64,000 nucleotides of DNA from Paramoeba atlantica (Eukaryota > Discosea), in the NCBI GenBank assembly GCA_977017575.1, contig CDRNVI010000053.1, positions 620,001 to 684,000 of the forward strand, written 5' to 3'. Shown piece after piece: positions 30,727 through 42,952 of the stretch. The notes beneath the pieces are model-generated. The model was not told the DNA's origin. It did not search any database and saw only the letters and a program-made list of their open reading frames with translations. Each line of letters opens with the position of its first letter. Within the stretch, counting starts at the first letter, position 1. The translations under genes were made by a program, and so were the position numbers.

Positions 30727-33700
30727 ATGGTTTCCGTTCATTCATACAATGAGACTGAAAAGTCACACTTTGAGGAACTTGAAGCAGCCACACAATTGTG
30801 TGAGTGCTATGACTCATATGCGGAAGATTGCAATCCCACTTCTGACAATTGGAAAGAGGCTGTGTCTAGTGCAATACGCCTTCACAATATTCTTGATTCC
30901 TATCTAGAGTTTCCTACCTTAATTATTCCTCATTTGGACTCTTTGTTAAACCCTTTAATTAGTTCTTTAGAAAAAACTTGCTTATTTCGGGAAACATTGA
31001 GTTCGTCCGTGCAATTTACGCAAAACGATGTCCTTGATCTTCATGAAATGCCGGAGGTTCAGCGCCCTGTAAGTACTGGAATTCATTGTCAAAGTATTGT
31101 TTCAGGATTTGATGTAGATCGGATTCGATCCATGGAACATCTAATTTCCTACCTGTTATATTCTCATGTACGAATCGTGGGACTTAAACACGTAATTACA
31201 CGCTTCCCACACTCTACAGCAAATCTTTTACCCGTGTACTCGGCCTTACAAAGGTGGACAAGGACAACTCAAAACTGGTCAGATTGGGAAATTTCATTCG
31301 TTCTTCTTTTGTGGCTTTCTAATGTAATAACCACGCCTTTCCCTCTTGAAAGCTTTCAAGATAATATAGTTCATCATTTGGTTCATATTGGCGAAACATT
31401 TCTTGCTCAACCCGGTCGACTTCAAGAGGCTGCTGTGTGTTTTTTATCAGCCATAACATGTAGACCAGATGCAATAACTGAGTGTGGTTCTGTAGTAAAC
31501 TCTTTATGCACTCAAATTCTTCGAATGGATGAACCTAGTGCGAATTTGCTTGTATATCAAACAGGCGCTTTGCGCTTACTCAGTTCTTTGTGTAAGAAAT
31601 TATGTCGCAATGGCATTGCCCGGCATATTCCACTGCTTTGGAAAACTATATCATGCATTATTGAACAGAGGGGAGTCAAGTTTTCGTTTTACAAAGGAGA
31701 AGTAAAGCTGGTTCAACGCGTTGTTCTCTTACATAGACCGGAAAATTCACTCACACACAACGATTGCTACATGAACACACAAAACGAAATCACTGAGTTC
31801 GGGAAAACCTCTGGAAATTCTAATACCTTTCGCAACATTCTCGATCAAGATGTTGAGAAGGGTGTTAACTATCTTATACGTGCACTTTGCTGTCGAGATA
31901 CTGCAATCAGATGGAGCGCAGCCAAGGGCTTATCGTCGATTGCTTGTAGATTTTCAACTTTAATCTCGCGAGAAATACTAAGAGCTTGCACTGATTTATT
32001 AGAAGACAAAGAAAATGATGTTGCTTGGCATGGCGTTTTCTTAGCCTTATCTGAATGTATCAGAAAGGGTTGCTTTGAGCCCGGAGACATTAAGGAACTC
32101 CTTTCTTATTTCCGTTTTGCGTTGTCATATGACATTCCTCGTGGCGCTCATAGCGTAGGAACTCATGTTCGTGATGCCGCATGCTACTGGTTTTGGTGTG
32201 TAAGTCGTACAATATCGTCTTCTGCTCTACACCAAATTCTCGCCAGCGTTGCTCCTGACATATTGTTCCGGTCCTGCTATGACAGAGAGGTTAAAGTCCG
32301 ACGCGCAGCAGCAGCCGCGTTTCAGGAAGCTGTAGGTCGCACTACGGAGTTTCCACTTGGAATAGAAATGATAACTATGTCTAATTTTTTCACAGTGGCC
32401 CGTCGCAGTGATGCTTTTCTTGATGTTGCACCAAAGCTGGCCTCATTGTCCGCAGAACTGGGCCTTCATTTCTTGTCCCAATTGATTCAAAAGAGCATTG
32501 GTCACTGGGATATAGAGTTTCGAGAACTTGCTGCCAAAGGTATAGGGGTACTCGGAAACATTTACAGGGAAATGATCACAGCACAGTTTCCGCTACTATT
32601 GGAAAAATGTAGTAATCCGAATGCCTCTACTAAACATGGTGCACTCATGGCTCTTAGCTGTGTCATATCTTCGGAAGTCTTTTCAGAAGCAGCACTCAAT
32701 GAAGTAGCGTACTCCTCTAATAAAATAACTGAGCCGGTTCTTGGTCATTTAAATATTTCTGATACCCTTACTATGCAAATTGGACATTTAGTACCACAGT
32801 TACAGAAAAGTCATTCGTTTCGCAGTCGCCACGGCGAGCTGGTACGTATTGCCTCATGTGAGCTCGTAAAAAGTATCGCCTGTTCTAAATTACTCTTAAC
32901 TCACATAGCATTTCTTAGGCCTCACTCAGGAACGAACCTGACCCTAGAAGTTCAAATTACGAAATCTTATCTGAATTTTCTGGAGGATTGTGCAACCCAC
33001 CTGCTGGAAAGTGTCCGAAGTGCAGGAGCAGTCGCATTATACAACTTTCTTATGATATACTGTCCATACATTAACTTAAAAGAATTAGTAGCTTGGGTGG
33101 ATCGAATATTGGAGAAAAAGATCGCACAGTTACCAGTAAATGAGAGACGTGGTGTTTGTCATATTGTGGGCTCTCTCCCTTATGCCATGTTGCAGATTGA
33201 AAATACAGTTGAAAAAATTATTAGTTCTCTTTGTATTGCGGCGAAAATAGAACGCGATATTGCACTTCGCGATCCAGAAACAAGACAAGCAGGCATACAG
33301 GCCTTAGGTAATATTGCTAAAAGTAGCTTCTCTCTCGTCCTGAAAGGCGGACTATTAGAACCGATTTTTACGACCCTAACGGCGTCTATTCAAGACTATT
33401 CAGTGGATCGCCGTGGAGACATCGGTTCCAATATACGTCGAGCTTCAATAAAATCAGGTGGTAAAATCTTAAGTGCGCTTCTTTATCAGGAAAAGGTATC
33501 TGATCAGGTTTACCGCGAGACTTCAAAAGTGTTTTTATGGTATACACAAAGTTGTTTACTCATGTGTCACGAAAAATTGGATCGGCTTCGAGAATTTGCA
33601 GCGAACTCCTTTTTTACTTTGTTAGAAGACCTTTCAAAGCGATACCAAATCAGATATCTTTCACTTTTTAAAGAAAACGATCTTCGCGTGACTTCCGTAG

Positions 33701-34509
33701 ATACAATGCGTCGAGATATACTACAGCATTCTTTGTGTAATGGAAGCGCTGATTGGTCTTCACCAAAGCTTTTCGACATATTTCTTTCACAATCACTTCC
33801 AGAGGATAAATGGCGCATTCACGTTCTGCGAGGCCTAGTGACTAGCCTCAACACCTGTGACATGCACGTGTCTCAGCCAGCAAGAGAAGCTCTCATGCAG
33901 TACATAAATACCTCTGCATCTCACACCTTTCAAGTGTGCGACTCTCTCATGCAGATTTTAAATGACGAATCGGCACCATGGCGCATCATACTACCTTTAT
34001 GCAGAACTTTTGCGTTCCTTCTGGAAAATGGAAAACTGCCAGAACAATATTTCTTATCTCTAGCGCATTGGATACGAGACAATATGAACTTAATTAGCTC
34101 CAATTATCACCGCCTAAATTCGTTCGTGGAGTTGGTTTCAGAACTCTCCGTTGTTCAAGAGAATGAAGTGACCCAGTTGTCATTGGCTATTGCTACATGT
34201 TGGATTACTCAAAGTAAATATCCGAAAATTCGTGGGAAGATGGCAGTCCATTTATTTAATTCTATTGTGGCGCAGAATGGCTTTGCAACACCTGACAGCA
34301 CGCTAGGCACATCGAGCAAAAATCACTCTAAGTTGGTTTCAATATTGACCTCTGAGTCATGGGATGATTCATTGTCCGAAATATATCTTTTGGATACGCG
34401 AAAACAGATGCAGATTTTACTGGGCACATCCCTTGAATGCACTAACGATATTTACGAGAGTTTTGGAAGGCTTGAAACGGATCAAAATCCTAGCAGAATG
34501 AGTATCTAA
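30727..34509 (+). CDS. TBCD: Tubulin-specific chaperone D, copy 2
   Basis: Same 1,260-aa translation as 4,843-8,625. Doubling TBCD is notable because excess cofactor D is known to destroy tubulin heterodimers in cultured cells, so a real duplication might be costly. Confidence 0.95.
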   Translation: MVSVHSYNETEKSHFEELEAATQLCECYDSYAEDCNPTSDNWKEAVSSAIRLHNILDSYLEFPTLIIPHLDSLLNPLISSLEKTCLFRETLSSSVQFTQNDVLDLHEMPEVQRPVSTGIHCQSIVSGFDVDRIRSMEHLISYLLYSHVRIVGLKHVITRFPHSTANLLPVYSALQRWTRTTQNWSDWEISFVLLLWLSNVITTPFPLESFQDNIVHHLVHIGETFLAQPGRLQEAAVCFLSAITCRPDAITECGSVVNSLCTQILRMDEPSANLLVYQTGALRLLSSLCKKLCRNGIARHIPLLWKTISCIIEQRGVKFSFYKGEVKLVQRVVLLHRPENSLTHNDCYMNTQNEITEFGKTSGNSNTFRNILDQDVEKGVNYLIRALCCRDTAIRWSAAKGLSSIACRFSTLISREILRACTDLLEDKENDVAWHGVFLALSECIRKGCFEPGDIKELLSYFRFALSYDIPRGAHSVGTHVRDAACYWFWCVSRTISSSALHQILASVAPDILFRSCYDREVKVRRAAAAAFQEAVGRTTEFPLGIEMITMSNFFTVARRSDAFLDVAPKLASLSAELGLHFLSQLIQKSIGHWDIEFRELAAKGIGVLGNIYREMITAQFPLLLEKCSNPNASTKHGALMALSCVISSEVFSEAALNEVAYSSNKITEPVLGHLNISDTLTMQIGHLVPQLQKSHSFRSRHGELVRIASCELVKSIACSKLLLTHIAFLRPHSGTNLTLEVQITKSYLNFLEDCATHLLESVRSAGAVALYNFLMIYCPYINLKELVAWVDRILEKKIAQLPVNERRGVCHIVGSLPYAMLQIENTVEKIISSLCIAAKIERDIALRDPETRQAGIQALGNIAKSSFSLVLKGGLLEPIFTTLTASIQDYSVDRRGDIGSNIRRASIKSGGKILSALLYQEKVSDQVYRETSKVFLWYTQSCLLMCHEKLDRLREFAANSFFTLLEDLSKRYQIRYLSLFKENDLRVTSVDTMRRDILQHSLCNGSADWSSPKLFDIFLSQSLPEDKWRIHVLRGLVTSLNTCDMHVSQPAREALMQYINTSASHTFQVCDSLMQILNDESAPWRIILPLCRTFAFLLENGKLPEQYFLSLAHWIRDNMNLISSNYHRLNSFVELVSELSVVQENEVTQLSLAIATCWITQSKYPKIRGKMAVHLFNSIVAQNGFATPDSTLGTSSKNHSKLVSILTSESWDDSLSEIYLLDTRKQMQILLGTSLECTNDIYESFGRLETDQNPSRMSI

Positions 34510-34859
34510 ATGCGTGCTGCACGGCGGCAAACGTTGATCAATACCATGTTACATGATCATGTATCTAGAAATCGTAATAACCTTAAATCCTCTTGCCGAA
34601 CTTGCTCGACCAAGGCATGCGCTGGGTGTGGATTCCTATAAAATGTTGGCATGGGCTGTATCAAATCTATAAGGGTCTGCGGTTGGGTGTGGACCGAAGC
34701 CACACTAAAATTTTACCCGTAACCCCTCACATGCAGTAATGAAAATCATTATGTTGAACTAAAACTTGGTACACTTGTACTTGTATGTTCTCTATTACTT
34801 TCTGGGATCTAATTTATAAGAATGTGTCAGATTTTCTATTTTACGCGTCTTATTTATAC

Positions 34860-35831
34860 ATGTACGAAGACACAGACCTTGATCTGCTTGATCCAGTTCT
34901 TGGCTTTCCATCACAAAGCTCATTGTCCAGAGAGACACCTCGAATCCCTACTCGACCTTTTGAGGATGCCACATCTTACAGTTCATCATGTGCCTCACCT
35001 CCGGTCTCGGCTCGCACCTCCCGTAAAAGGGTTCAAACCTCAGAAGTTCTCAGTGCGAGCAGTGATTGGATACGGCAACGCAAACCAACCCCTGAGCTTT
35101 CCCTGCGAGCAGGCTACCTGAAACTCCTTCCCGAGGACCAATCTTCACCTCCACACCCGGAGGACTCGCTTACGCAAGTATCGGATTCCTGTGACCGAGT
35201 GGACTCCGAGACGGGGACAGTGCCAGACGAGCCTTCGCGCACTCCTTTTCACATCCTCGATTACCTCCCACAGTGTCCCAATCCCCACGCCACCCCTGTG
35301 ATCTACAACTCGATATGCTTTGCTCGGCTCCCGTGCAGCATTGACCTGAAGACACTTTGCTGCCGGTGTCGTAACGTGGACTACAACCCGACGGTGAGCT
35401 CCACCGCAGAGATGACACTCAGTGAGCCCCGTGCCAGTGTGTTTTGTCACGCCAACGGGACGCTGCGGGTTATGGGATGCCGCACCTCCGTGGCCGCCCG
35501 ACTCGCGGCAAAGCGAGCGGCTAAGATTATTCGTGAAGTCTTTCAGATCGAATTTCACGAATTCTCCTTTTCCCCCAGTAATTTAATGGCACAGGCGGAT
35601 ATTGGGGTCCCGATACGACTTGCGGAGCTCGCAGAGGCGCATCCCACTGCATGTATGTATGAGCCACTTATTTATTCAGGATGCGTTATGAAATTTGAGA
35701 ATGGGGTTAGGATATTATTGTATGTGACGGGAAAGATGGTGCTTACAGGGGCACGGGATATGGAGGAATTACGGCGCGCGTTTCGTGCATTCGTAACTTA
35801 TGTAGCTCCTTATGCAAAGAAGCTGTCCTGA
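34860..35831 (+). CDS. TBP-like factor, copy 2
   Basis: Same translation as 8,976-9,947, with the same upstream ATG alternative (34,785). Confidence 0.9.
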   Translation: MYEDTDLDLLDPVLGFPSQSSLSRETPRIPTRPFEDATSYSSSCASPPVSARTSRKRVQTSEVLSASSDWIRQRKPTPELSLRAGYLKLLPEDQSSPPHPEDSLTQVSDSCDRVDSETGTVPDEPSRTPFHILDYLPQCPNPHATPVIYNSICFARLPCSIDLKTLCCRCRNVDYNPTVSSTAEMTLSEPRASVFCHANGTLRVMGCRTSVAARLAAKRAAKIIREVFQIEFHEFSFSPSNLMAQADIGVPIRLAELAEAHPTACMYEPLIYSGCVMKFENGVRILLYVTGKMVLTGARDMEELRRAFRAFVTYVAPYAKKLS

Positions 35832-36166
35832 CATAATTCTAAGTTGCGCAAGATTCCCCGATTTACTACTTTTTAATAAGCAACGGCTGCTTTTTTCGCT
35901 CCAAAACATATGGCTAAAGCGCGGAGTAGCCACTAGAAAAAAAAGAAAGAATATTTTACGTGAAGCAAGAAGATAGTGGATAAAACATTCTTAGACGATG
36001 GAATTTAATCTGTATCTCAGATTGAGATTCTCGATAATCATATACCTGAGATTTACAGTGTATGTGGGCGTGTGTGTGTATGTGTAGACTACACAGTTCG
36101 TTCCATTACACGATAAAGATACACTTTATGTACCTTGTTGGTACTTTTTACTAGCTCTTCTTTCTC

Positions 36167-36784
36167 CCCGGAAACGGGTATGTATACTTTGCTCACACAT
36201 GCCCGTTTCCGGAACCCGCCTTCGCCGCCAAAGCTGTCCCTCTTTTTTTCGTTGGAGTAGGGGCCGCCTACTCGCACTCCCTGTGCAGCCGGTCATTCCC
36301 GGCCGAACACGCCCGCTAGGACGACGCCAGGAAGCTTAACCCCTTTCTGCAGTGAACTCCTGGTGCTCCGCCTTCCGGCTTTTCTCCCTTTCCGCCTCGC
36401 CTCTCCGGAAGGATACGCGCCTTGGGCCCTTAATACAGTAAGCTCGGGGCGTCGCCTGTCGCACTGCGCGCTTTCCCTCTTGACGGAACGTTCCTCTCTC
36501 TGCGGTCTGCGCCGATGACGGGTTTAACCGCCAAATTGTCGGATCCCCGCGAGCTCTGCGGGTATGCTGAACGGTTGGGGTCCGTTCCCTCTCCTTCCCC
36601 TACAGAGCGGCAGGCGAAACCCCCCGTCCGAACAACGACCCGTTAGTTTCGGGTCCCTAATGGCATTCCTCCATGGGATGTGGCCAGACGGTGTCTCTCT
36701 CCACGTTGTTTGGGTCTGCGTGTAGGCCCCCCGTAAGAAGACGCCGGTTTTTCTCTAGTCGTACGCCAAGCCAGGACGGCGTAT
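36167..36784. ncRNA. Candidate structured RNA, copy 2
   Basis: Same GC-rich stem-loop island as 10,283-10,900, between the TBP-like gene and the 1,708-aa gene. Confidence 0.45.
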
Positions 36785-37113
36785 TCCTGTCAAGTAGTAA
36801 AACCTCGCAAGGTAACCTAAAACGTCAGGATGATTAAATGACACAGTGTAAAGGAATGAAGTCTTCAAAACAATTTGGTGGAATGTTCTGGTGGAATTTG
36901 TCTTAGAATTCTCTATTAGGTGAAAAAAGCTTCGTCCAGGGGCTTTTAAATGCTCTTTAATTAATTGCATTCATAATCTTTACATGCACATACATACATG
37001 TATGTATGTGTTATAATTACATAGATTTTAATATTTACGTAGATTTTTTTTGAAAATACTCATCAATACTCTGTACTCTACTGCTTTGACACTACTGTCT
37101 TAACTATGTTTCA

Positions 37114-40100
37114 ATGGATCCGGGTAACTTAATCTGCGAAGCAACCAGGACGTACGCAGCATGTGACGCGGCTGAAACGCAGCCTCCACCTTCTCAGGCT
37201 TATTCGGGTGTGGAATACACTGCTTCTAGGAATTGCAACTTATCACTTTCCTCCTCTGTTGATGAAGCGTCGCAGCAAGGGGGCAGAGCGTATTCTGGAG
37301 AATCTCACCCCAAGACATACACAATACCTGTGAATAAAATAAAGTCTTTTCTACTGCCTACACATGATCGTAAGCACAGTCATGTACTCACGTGCGGCAC
37401 GATATCACAGGAGCATTCTCTTTTCTGTTTGGACTGTGTTCAAGATATATTCTCATCTAGCAGCGCGAAGCATGATAAATATCGCTCTTATAAAAACAAG
37501 AATCTGGAATACGATCAGTCACTTCACCCGACTAATACTGAAGGAAGTATTATTTCATTGACTTACTTTGATCGCATTCTGCCTCGGCTTGATATTATCG
37601 CACAGCTACGAAGATTGCAGTCCTGTTTCATGGTATTTCAAAATGAAGCAGAATGGTTGCGAAGTTTTTGTCGGACATTTTTTTGGAGCTCTCCCGTCGA
37701 ACAATTTGACGACTATTATTATTCACAGCTTGCAGCATTTCTGGTGACTTTAGTTTCGGAAAACCCTTGTCTCACGATCTCTGATCTATTAAACCCCATA
37801 TCAAATCCTATTGCTGGAGAAACAAAAGATACAGTTCGAGTTTTATTGACAACCTCGCAGTTATTCCTGCTGCGGCACATGCTACAGAATACAAAAGAGT
37901 GGCTCTTGGAAGTGAAAAGTCATATCTTCTGCACTTATTCGATCTCTGGACTATGGAATTGTCTTCCTGACTGCCTATTGGGACAACGTTTATCTTCAAA
38001 ATATTTCTCAAATTTACCAGAACAATCAAAGTCTGCACCTCTGGTGCGAGTAGAATTCAGCAATGCTATTAGTAGCAAAGTTAATGAAGATTCGTGTAAT
38101 CGAATCGTACCAGAAGCGTTCATCATTTTAGAATTTTTACACTATTTGTTCGTTCGTGAGACCTCCCCTGGAGCACAAACATTATCTCTTGACCTTCGCC
38201 TTGCGCTGCGAAATGCTGGCTCAAATTTATGCTTTATACTACTTCAATCTCCTCAAAATGAGAAAACAGTGCAATGCTGCATTGACCTTATGCATTTTTT
38301 CCTGGAAATACTTACGAAGACTCGCGAAAATATGGAGCTCGAAATGACTCCATGCCACGAACAACTAAAATCACGTACTAGCGAACCACCAGAAAACGTT
38401 AACGCTGGTGCGCCTGAATGCCTCAATGAATCAAATCTTATTATGTTGGAGAGTAATGGAAAATGGCTTTTGAATTTGCTGCAAAACTATTTTGTAGACT
38501 TGCCTAAGTTGGTAGAAATGTTTTGTCTTACGTTGTTAGCTTCCAAGCTTGAAATACGTCGCGGTGCTCTGATTTTATTGTATCGTACGTGGAGTATCGC
38601 TGTTGATGCCTTTGAGTCGCAAAGTCGCAAAAATCCAGAAAATAGTTGCATGGTTTCGTCCATAAAATGGTACCATGATCTTAAGAAGACACTTTGTCAC
38701 GGTGCCTTGGGGGACTACTTGCTTGAAAGCTTGAGGCTTGTACCATCACTAACAAAGTGGGGCTGTAACCTTGATGCTCAAACATATGTATCTCATACAT
38801 GGTGCTATACACTGAATTCCATTATCGCATATCATCCTGAGGCGTTCTGTTCATATTACGGAATGAAAACTGTAGTTCTTAAAGCAGCGAATTCTATGCG
38901 CGATGGATTGCAGCATTCTTTTTCTGCCAATTATGTGCCTGTATTTCGTACATTGATAGATATTTTTTCTTTGCATCGAGTGATACCAGACTCAGCTACA
39001 GGCGTTCAATTCTCCTTACCTCAGAGCACTTGTCCATTAGAGGCATCTGTGTCGCACCTTTTGCCGGAAGTCGTACAACTAATGAAACCCCTGGTCGAGC
39101 ATGGTATCATATCCGGCCATGGTTCTGAATTTTTTATCTCTGTCTTTGAGCTTCTGCACGCAATATTATACTGTGTTCAAAAACAAGATGAAGCCGAATT
39201 ATTCTCCCAGATTCTCACACGCTTTCTAGAGTCAGCCACCTACGACTTTAAAAGTATAACAGAAAAGAATGAGATGCAAGCCATCTCCTTGCATAAGTAC
39301 GAAATTATAACTTTCCTCCTCCACGATTGTATTACACATCCGTGTATGTATGCTTTTCTAGAGCATTGCCTTCTCTGCAAGGCATTTTCAATAATACTTA
39401 ACGTGTTTTTGAATTTTGGGAAATTTTGGAGCGTTTGCAAAGAAGGCTTTCTTTCCAGCATACTGAGGCTTATTAGTTGGCATATTATGCCTCGTGCAAG
39501 AGGCCAGAAACTAACTTGTGTATGGCCATCAGACGACTATTATTTAAAAATGGACACATTTTGTTCAAAAATTCAGAACACTCCAGGTGTCCACAGCATG
39601 ATACTTAAAAGTCTTTTAGATCTACCTGGTTGCGCTATCCCTTCTCCGCATTGCGGAATTTGTGAGGATAATGCATGCGGCAAAAACTTTCTTCAACAAC
39701 TTATAGTGGAGATTCTGATCTTTTGCAAGTTTATTCTTCCGTGTGATGCAGATCAATACTTGTGCTTGCTTTGCTCACTCCCTTCGAAAGGAGGTGACAT
39801 CATGCTGCTTCTAAAAGCTCATTCCATATCGCCAAAGACTCAATATTTAATTCTCTGTCTTCTCTACGAGATCATGTGTGTAGATAGTTCTCCTTTCTGC
39901 CGCTCGCAAGCCATTCTTGAAACCAATCTACCGTGGGGATTGGAACATAAGCTCCTCTTTCGTGTCCTCGTACAATTAATGGAAGATCGTCATGAATCTC
40001 TAGAAAACGGAAGTTTTTTTCTACTGTCAAGTTGCATCCTAATTTTCCGCGATCTTGGATCTGATGAATCTTTTCATATTCCATTGATAGATGTACAGCT

Positions 40101-42240
40101 TGTACGCCAAATAATTGCTCGAAGACTTTATTCAGTGAACTATGAACGCAAGGCAAGATCTCGTGAAAGTTTTTCTGTAATAGATACAGGTGTACCCTCA
40201 CATCCGCCACGTTTTTTCGTAGCGTGGATGGCGAGAATGTCAGAAGAGCACACATCATTCGTGCCAGCAGTATTTCAAGCATTCGTAGAGTTTTCCATTC
40301 TACATTCCAATTTAGTTATGTCTTTTCAGGGGGCTTTCCATCTTCTCTTTCGGAGAGTCTCACATTCTACGAATTCAGAGCCTTGGCTAATAAATCAGAC
40401 GGAGAGTGCTCCTTGCATGAATAACAGTAAATATGAACATGCCCATTTTATACTTTTATTGTGGAAATCATTAACTACGCAATGGAGGATGACACAATCT
40501 CTTATAGATGAGACACTAGGTTTCGACAATCTTTGCTGCCAAATGCTTTGTTCAATTACCTTGGTTTTGGAGTTGTTATTGCTACAACAAATCCACGATA
40601 CGCAATACTTTATCGAATTAACGAAGGTTGTCCATAAGTATTTTATTTCGCACGGCCCACGTATTCCTCGATGCGCTCTTCAACACTTGTTTTGCGTTCA
40701 ATGCCTTCTGATGCACTTGGAGCAAACAACAGTTGAACGTGCTTCAGTATCGGATGCCTACGACACATCTCTAACTAAGGCTCTGTGCAGTATTTTGCTA
40801 GAGAAATCTGAAACTTTGACTGCTAAAAAAGAAACGAATCTTGATGGGAGTACGATGGGTTTTAAATCATTCGATGTGACGCTTAAAATGTGTAATTTCT
40901 GCCTAAGAAATCAAACCCAAAGCTATCATTTACAGGATAGTACAATTCTTTTGTCGTGTCTTTGCCTATTATTCCTACGTCCTCGATTCCGTGACTGTAT
41001 CAAGATTTTCTTTTCGCTAGCCAATGTTCCGTTCAATTCGGAGGTTATCCACAGAAACTGTGACAGCTCTTCATGCATACTCCTCTTTGGTCGCATACAA
41101 TTGAGAGACGCTTCGATTTTGTACTCAGCTGGTGATCTGGTTCTTGCTCTCAGGCACCGTGGCATACTGTTTACTGACGAGCGTGTTGGCGTAACAATCA
41201 ACGATGTCATTGGTCTGTGTTTTCCCTCATTACAAGTTGCAAAGACTTTTCAATATCCGGACTTCGTCCGGGAAAAGTGGTTACAAGTGTTAACCGTCAG
41301 CATATTCGATGCCAATTTTGTGTCCCTGTGTAAAGATGAATATCTCACTCATCCGAAGCACTCCTGTCAGCTACCTCAACATATGTGGAGAAGTCTGTCT
41401 GGTTCTTTTATTGAAACACTAACGGCTTGTTTGTATCAATCCTACCCTCTCTGCATTTCTTACGTTTGTTTTATGCGCTCCTGGCTGCAAGCTTTTCATG
41501 GAGCCCTAATCGAACATGCTGCACTTTGCTTTATTTTTAAATTAATTCTAAGCGAGTGGGACAGCACTTTGTTGCGCAACTCTCCAACTGATTCTGATTT
41601 CGGTAAGATGTTGAAACATGATTCTGAGTTGTCGGACGTAGAATCATATTCTGTTACAGGATGTCAGATGTTTTTTATTTGGATCTGTCTTAAACATCGG
41701 CCGCGCTGGATGACACCACAGTTAAGGAAGAAAACTATATTCAGTGTTTCTCGGATCATTGATTGGCTTGCAAATTCATATACTCCAATACACTGCTCTA
41801 CCGATCCTGCAAATGGCCCTTGCAATCTCTGCGATATAATACACATTGTTTCGTATTTTATCGTCACGTCTTGTCAACTCTTACTTGAGTTGATATGTCA
41901 GAGTCATAACCTTGATGAACTTGACACAAAATGTCAAAAAGAAGTATGTGATAAAGCAATACACTCAGTAAGTGACCTCCTTGAAAAATTGAAGCATTCA
42001 AGCTATTTAAATGACGAAAACAAGACTGTCACAGTAAAACACAAGGATGAAACAACGAAGCACTTTATTTATTTGCAGCAATATAGCGTAGATCTTCTTG
42101 GGTACTATGATTTGTGTGAGATATGGCGTGATCTTGATCCTTGGATGTGGGCTAAATATCGGTCGAAAGACGCAATTCGTTTTTCTTCTCTTTTACTACA
42201 ACAACTTAACGTTTTATCTAGTGATCAGTACAATAATTGA
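37114..42240 (+). CDS. Unrecognised 1,708-aa helical protein, copy 2
   Basis: Same translation as 11,230-16,356, with the frame fully open again. Confidence 0.75.
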   Translation: MDPGNLICEATRTYAACDAAETQPPPSQAYSGVEYTASRNCNLSLSSSVDEASQQGGRAYSGESHPKTYTIPVNKIKSFLLPTHDRKHSHVLTCGTISQEHSLFCLDCVQDIFSSSSAKHDKYRSYKNKNLEYDQSLHPTNTEGSIISLTYFDRILPRLDIIAQLRRLQSCFMVFQNEAEWLRSFCRTFFWSSPVEQFDDYYYSQLAAFLVTLVSENPCLTISDLLNPISNPIAGETKDTVRVLLTTSQLFLLRHMLQNTKEWLLEVKSHIFCTYSISGLWNCLPDCLLGQRLSSKYFSNLPEQSKSAPLVRVEFSNAISSKVNEDSCNRIVPEAFIILEFLHYLFVRETSPGAQTLSLDLRLALRNAGSNLCFILLQSPQNEKTVQCCIDLMHFFLEILTKTRENMELEMTPCHEQLKSRTSEPPENVNAGAPECLNESNLIMLESNGKWLLNLLQNYFVDLPKLVEMFCLTLLASKLEIRRGALILLYRTWSIAVDAFESQSRKNPENSCMVSSIKWYHDLKKTLCHGALGDYLLESLRLVPSLTKWGCNLDAQTYVSHTWCYTLNSIIAYHPEAFCSYYGMKTVVLKAANSMRDGLQHSFSANYVPVFRTLIDIFSLHRVIPDSATGVQFSLPQSTCPLEASVSHLLPEVVQLMKPLVEHGIISGHGSEFFISVFELLHAILYCVQKQDEAELFSQILTRFLESATYDFKSITEKNEMQAISLHKYEIITFLLHDCITHPCMYAFLEHCLLCKAFSIILNVFLNFGKFWSVCKEGFLSSILRLISWHIMPRARGQKLTCVWPSDDYYLKMDTFCSKIQNTPGVHSMILKSLLDLPGCAIPSPHCGICEDNACGKNFLQQLIVEILIFCKFILPCDADQYLCLLCSLPSKGGDIMLLLKAHSISPKTQYLILCLLYEIMCVDSSPFCRSQAILETNLPWGLEHKLLFRVLVQLMEDRHESLENGSFFLLSSCILIFRDLGSDESFHIPLIDVQLVRQIIARRLYSVNYERKARSRESFSVIDTGVPSHPPRFFVAWMARMSEEHTSFVPAVFQAFVEFSILHSNLVMSFQGAFHLLFRRVSHSTNSEPWLINQTESAPCMNNSKYEHAHFILLLWKSLTTQWRMTQSLIDETLGFDNLCCQMLCSITLVLELLLLQQIHDTQYFIELTKVVHKYFISHGPRIPRCALQHLFCVQCLLMHLEQTTVERASVSDAYDTSLTKALCSILLEKSETLTAKKETNLDGSTMGFKSFDVTLKMCNFCLRNQTQSYHLQDSTILLSCLCLLFLRPRFRDCIKIFFSLANVPFNSEVIHRNCDSSSCILLFGRIQLRDASILYSAGDLVLALRHRGILFTDERVGVTINDVIGLCFPSLQVAKTFQYPDFVREKWLQVLTVSIFDANFVSLCKDEYLTHPKHSCQLPQHMWRSLSGSFIETLTACLYQSYPLCISYVCFMRSWLQAFHGALIEHAALCFIFKLILSEWDSTLLRNSPTDSDFGKMLKHDSELSDVESYSVTGCQMFFIWICLKHRPRWMTPQLRKKTIFSVSRIIDWLANSYTPIHCSTDPANGPCNLCDIIHIVSYFIVTSCQLLLELICQSHNLDELDTKCQKEVCDKAIHSVSDLLEKLKHSSYLNDENKTVTVKHKDETTKHFIYLQQYSVDLLGYYDLCEIWRDLDPWMWAKYRSKDAIRFSSLLLQQLNVLSSDQYNN

Positions 42241-42288
42241 GAGTTATTTTCGAATGGGTTATTAATACCTTCATTATTGCAAACATAA

Positions 42289-42398
42289 TTCAATGAACCT
42301 TCGTCTTTAACAAGGTTTAACTTTGTTTGCGGTTTTCTTGCAGTTCAATGAAACTTCGTCTTTAACGAGGTTTAACTTCACTTTCGGTTTTCTTGCTG
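42289..42398. repeat. 55-bp direct tandem repeat, copy 2
   Basis: Counterpart of 16,405-16,514. The two internal repeats differ from each other as in copy 1, so the tandem doubling is older than the large duplication. Confidence 0.85.
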
Positions 42399-42952
42399 TT
42401 CTTCTTTATTAAAATTAATTTTTCTTGTAAATAGAATGTACACTACATTTATTTTCTTTTTTACTTTGTGTTTTAGGTTTGTCTTAGCTATTGTAAGCTT
42501 TGCGTGAGTAATTTGAATTCTGTATGTAATTGGAAATACATAAATAATACAAAACTTATTTTTTATGTGTAGTATATTTCTTGTTTTTTATCCGCTATAT
42601 GACTTTTCAATTTATACTAAACCAACCATAAAACATTACAGCTATGGTTCGATGCGTTTATGGTTTTCATGTAAATCTGTCTTGTGAATCCTAGTAGTCT
42701 TTATATAGTGTAGCATCACTTTTCATTCAAGGAATCTGTGTCTTTCTGATTATTACTTTGATACAGCATTGGTGTTTCAGGTCAATAGTCGGCTCTTTAT
42801 TTATAGTAACGTCTTTATGTACATTCTTCTGCTAGGGTTTTACTAAAAGAACTAATTTTGGGTGACCCAATTTATTTGAGTTTTACTTTCGTGGACAATC
42901 CACACAGCAAAAGTTGTACAGATAAAAAACTCGATGATATCATAATGATAAA

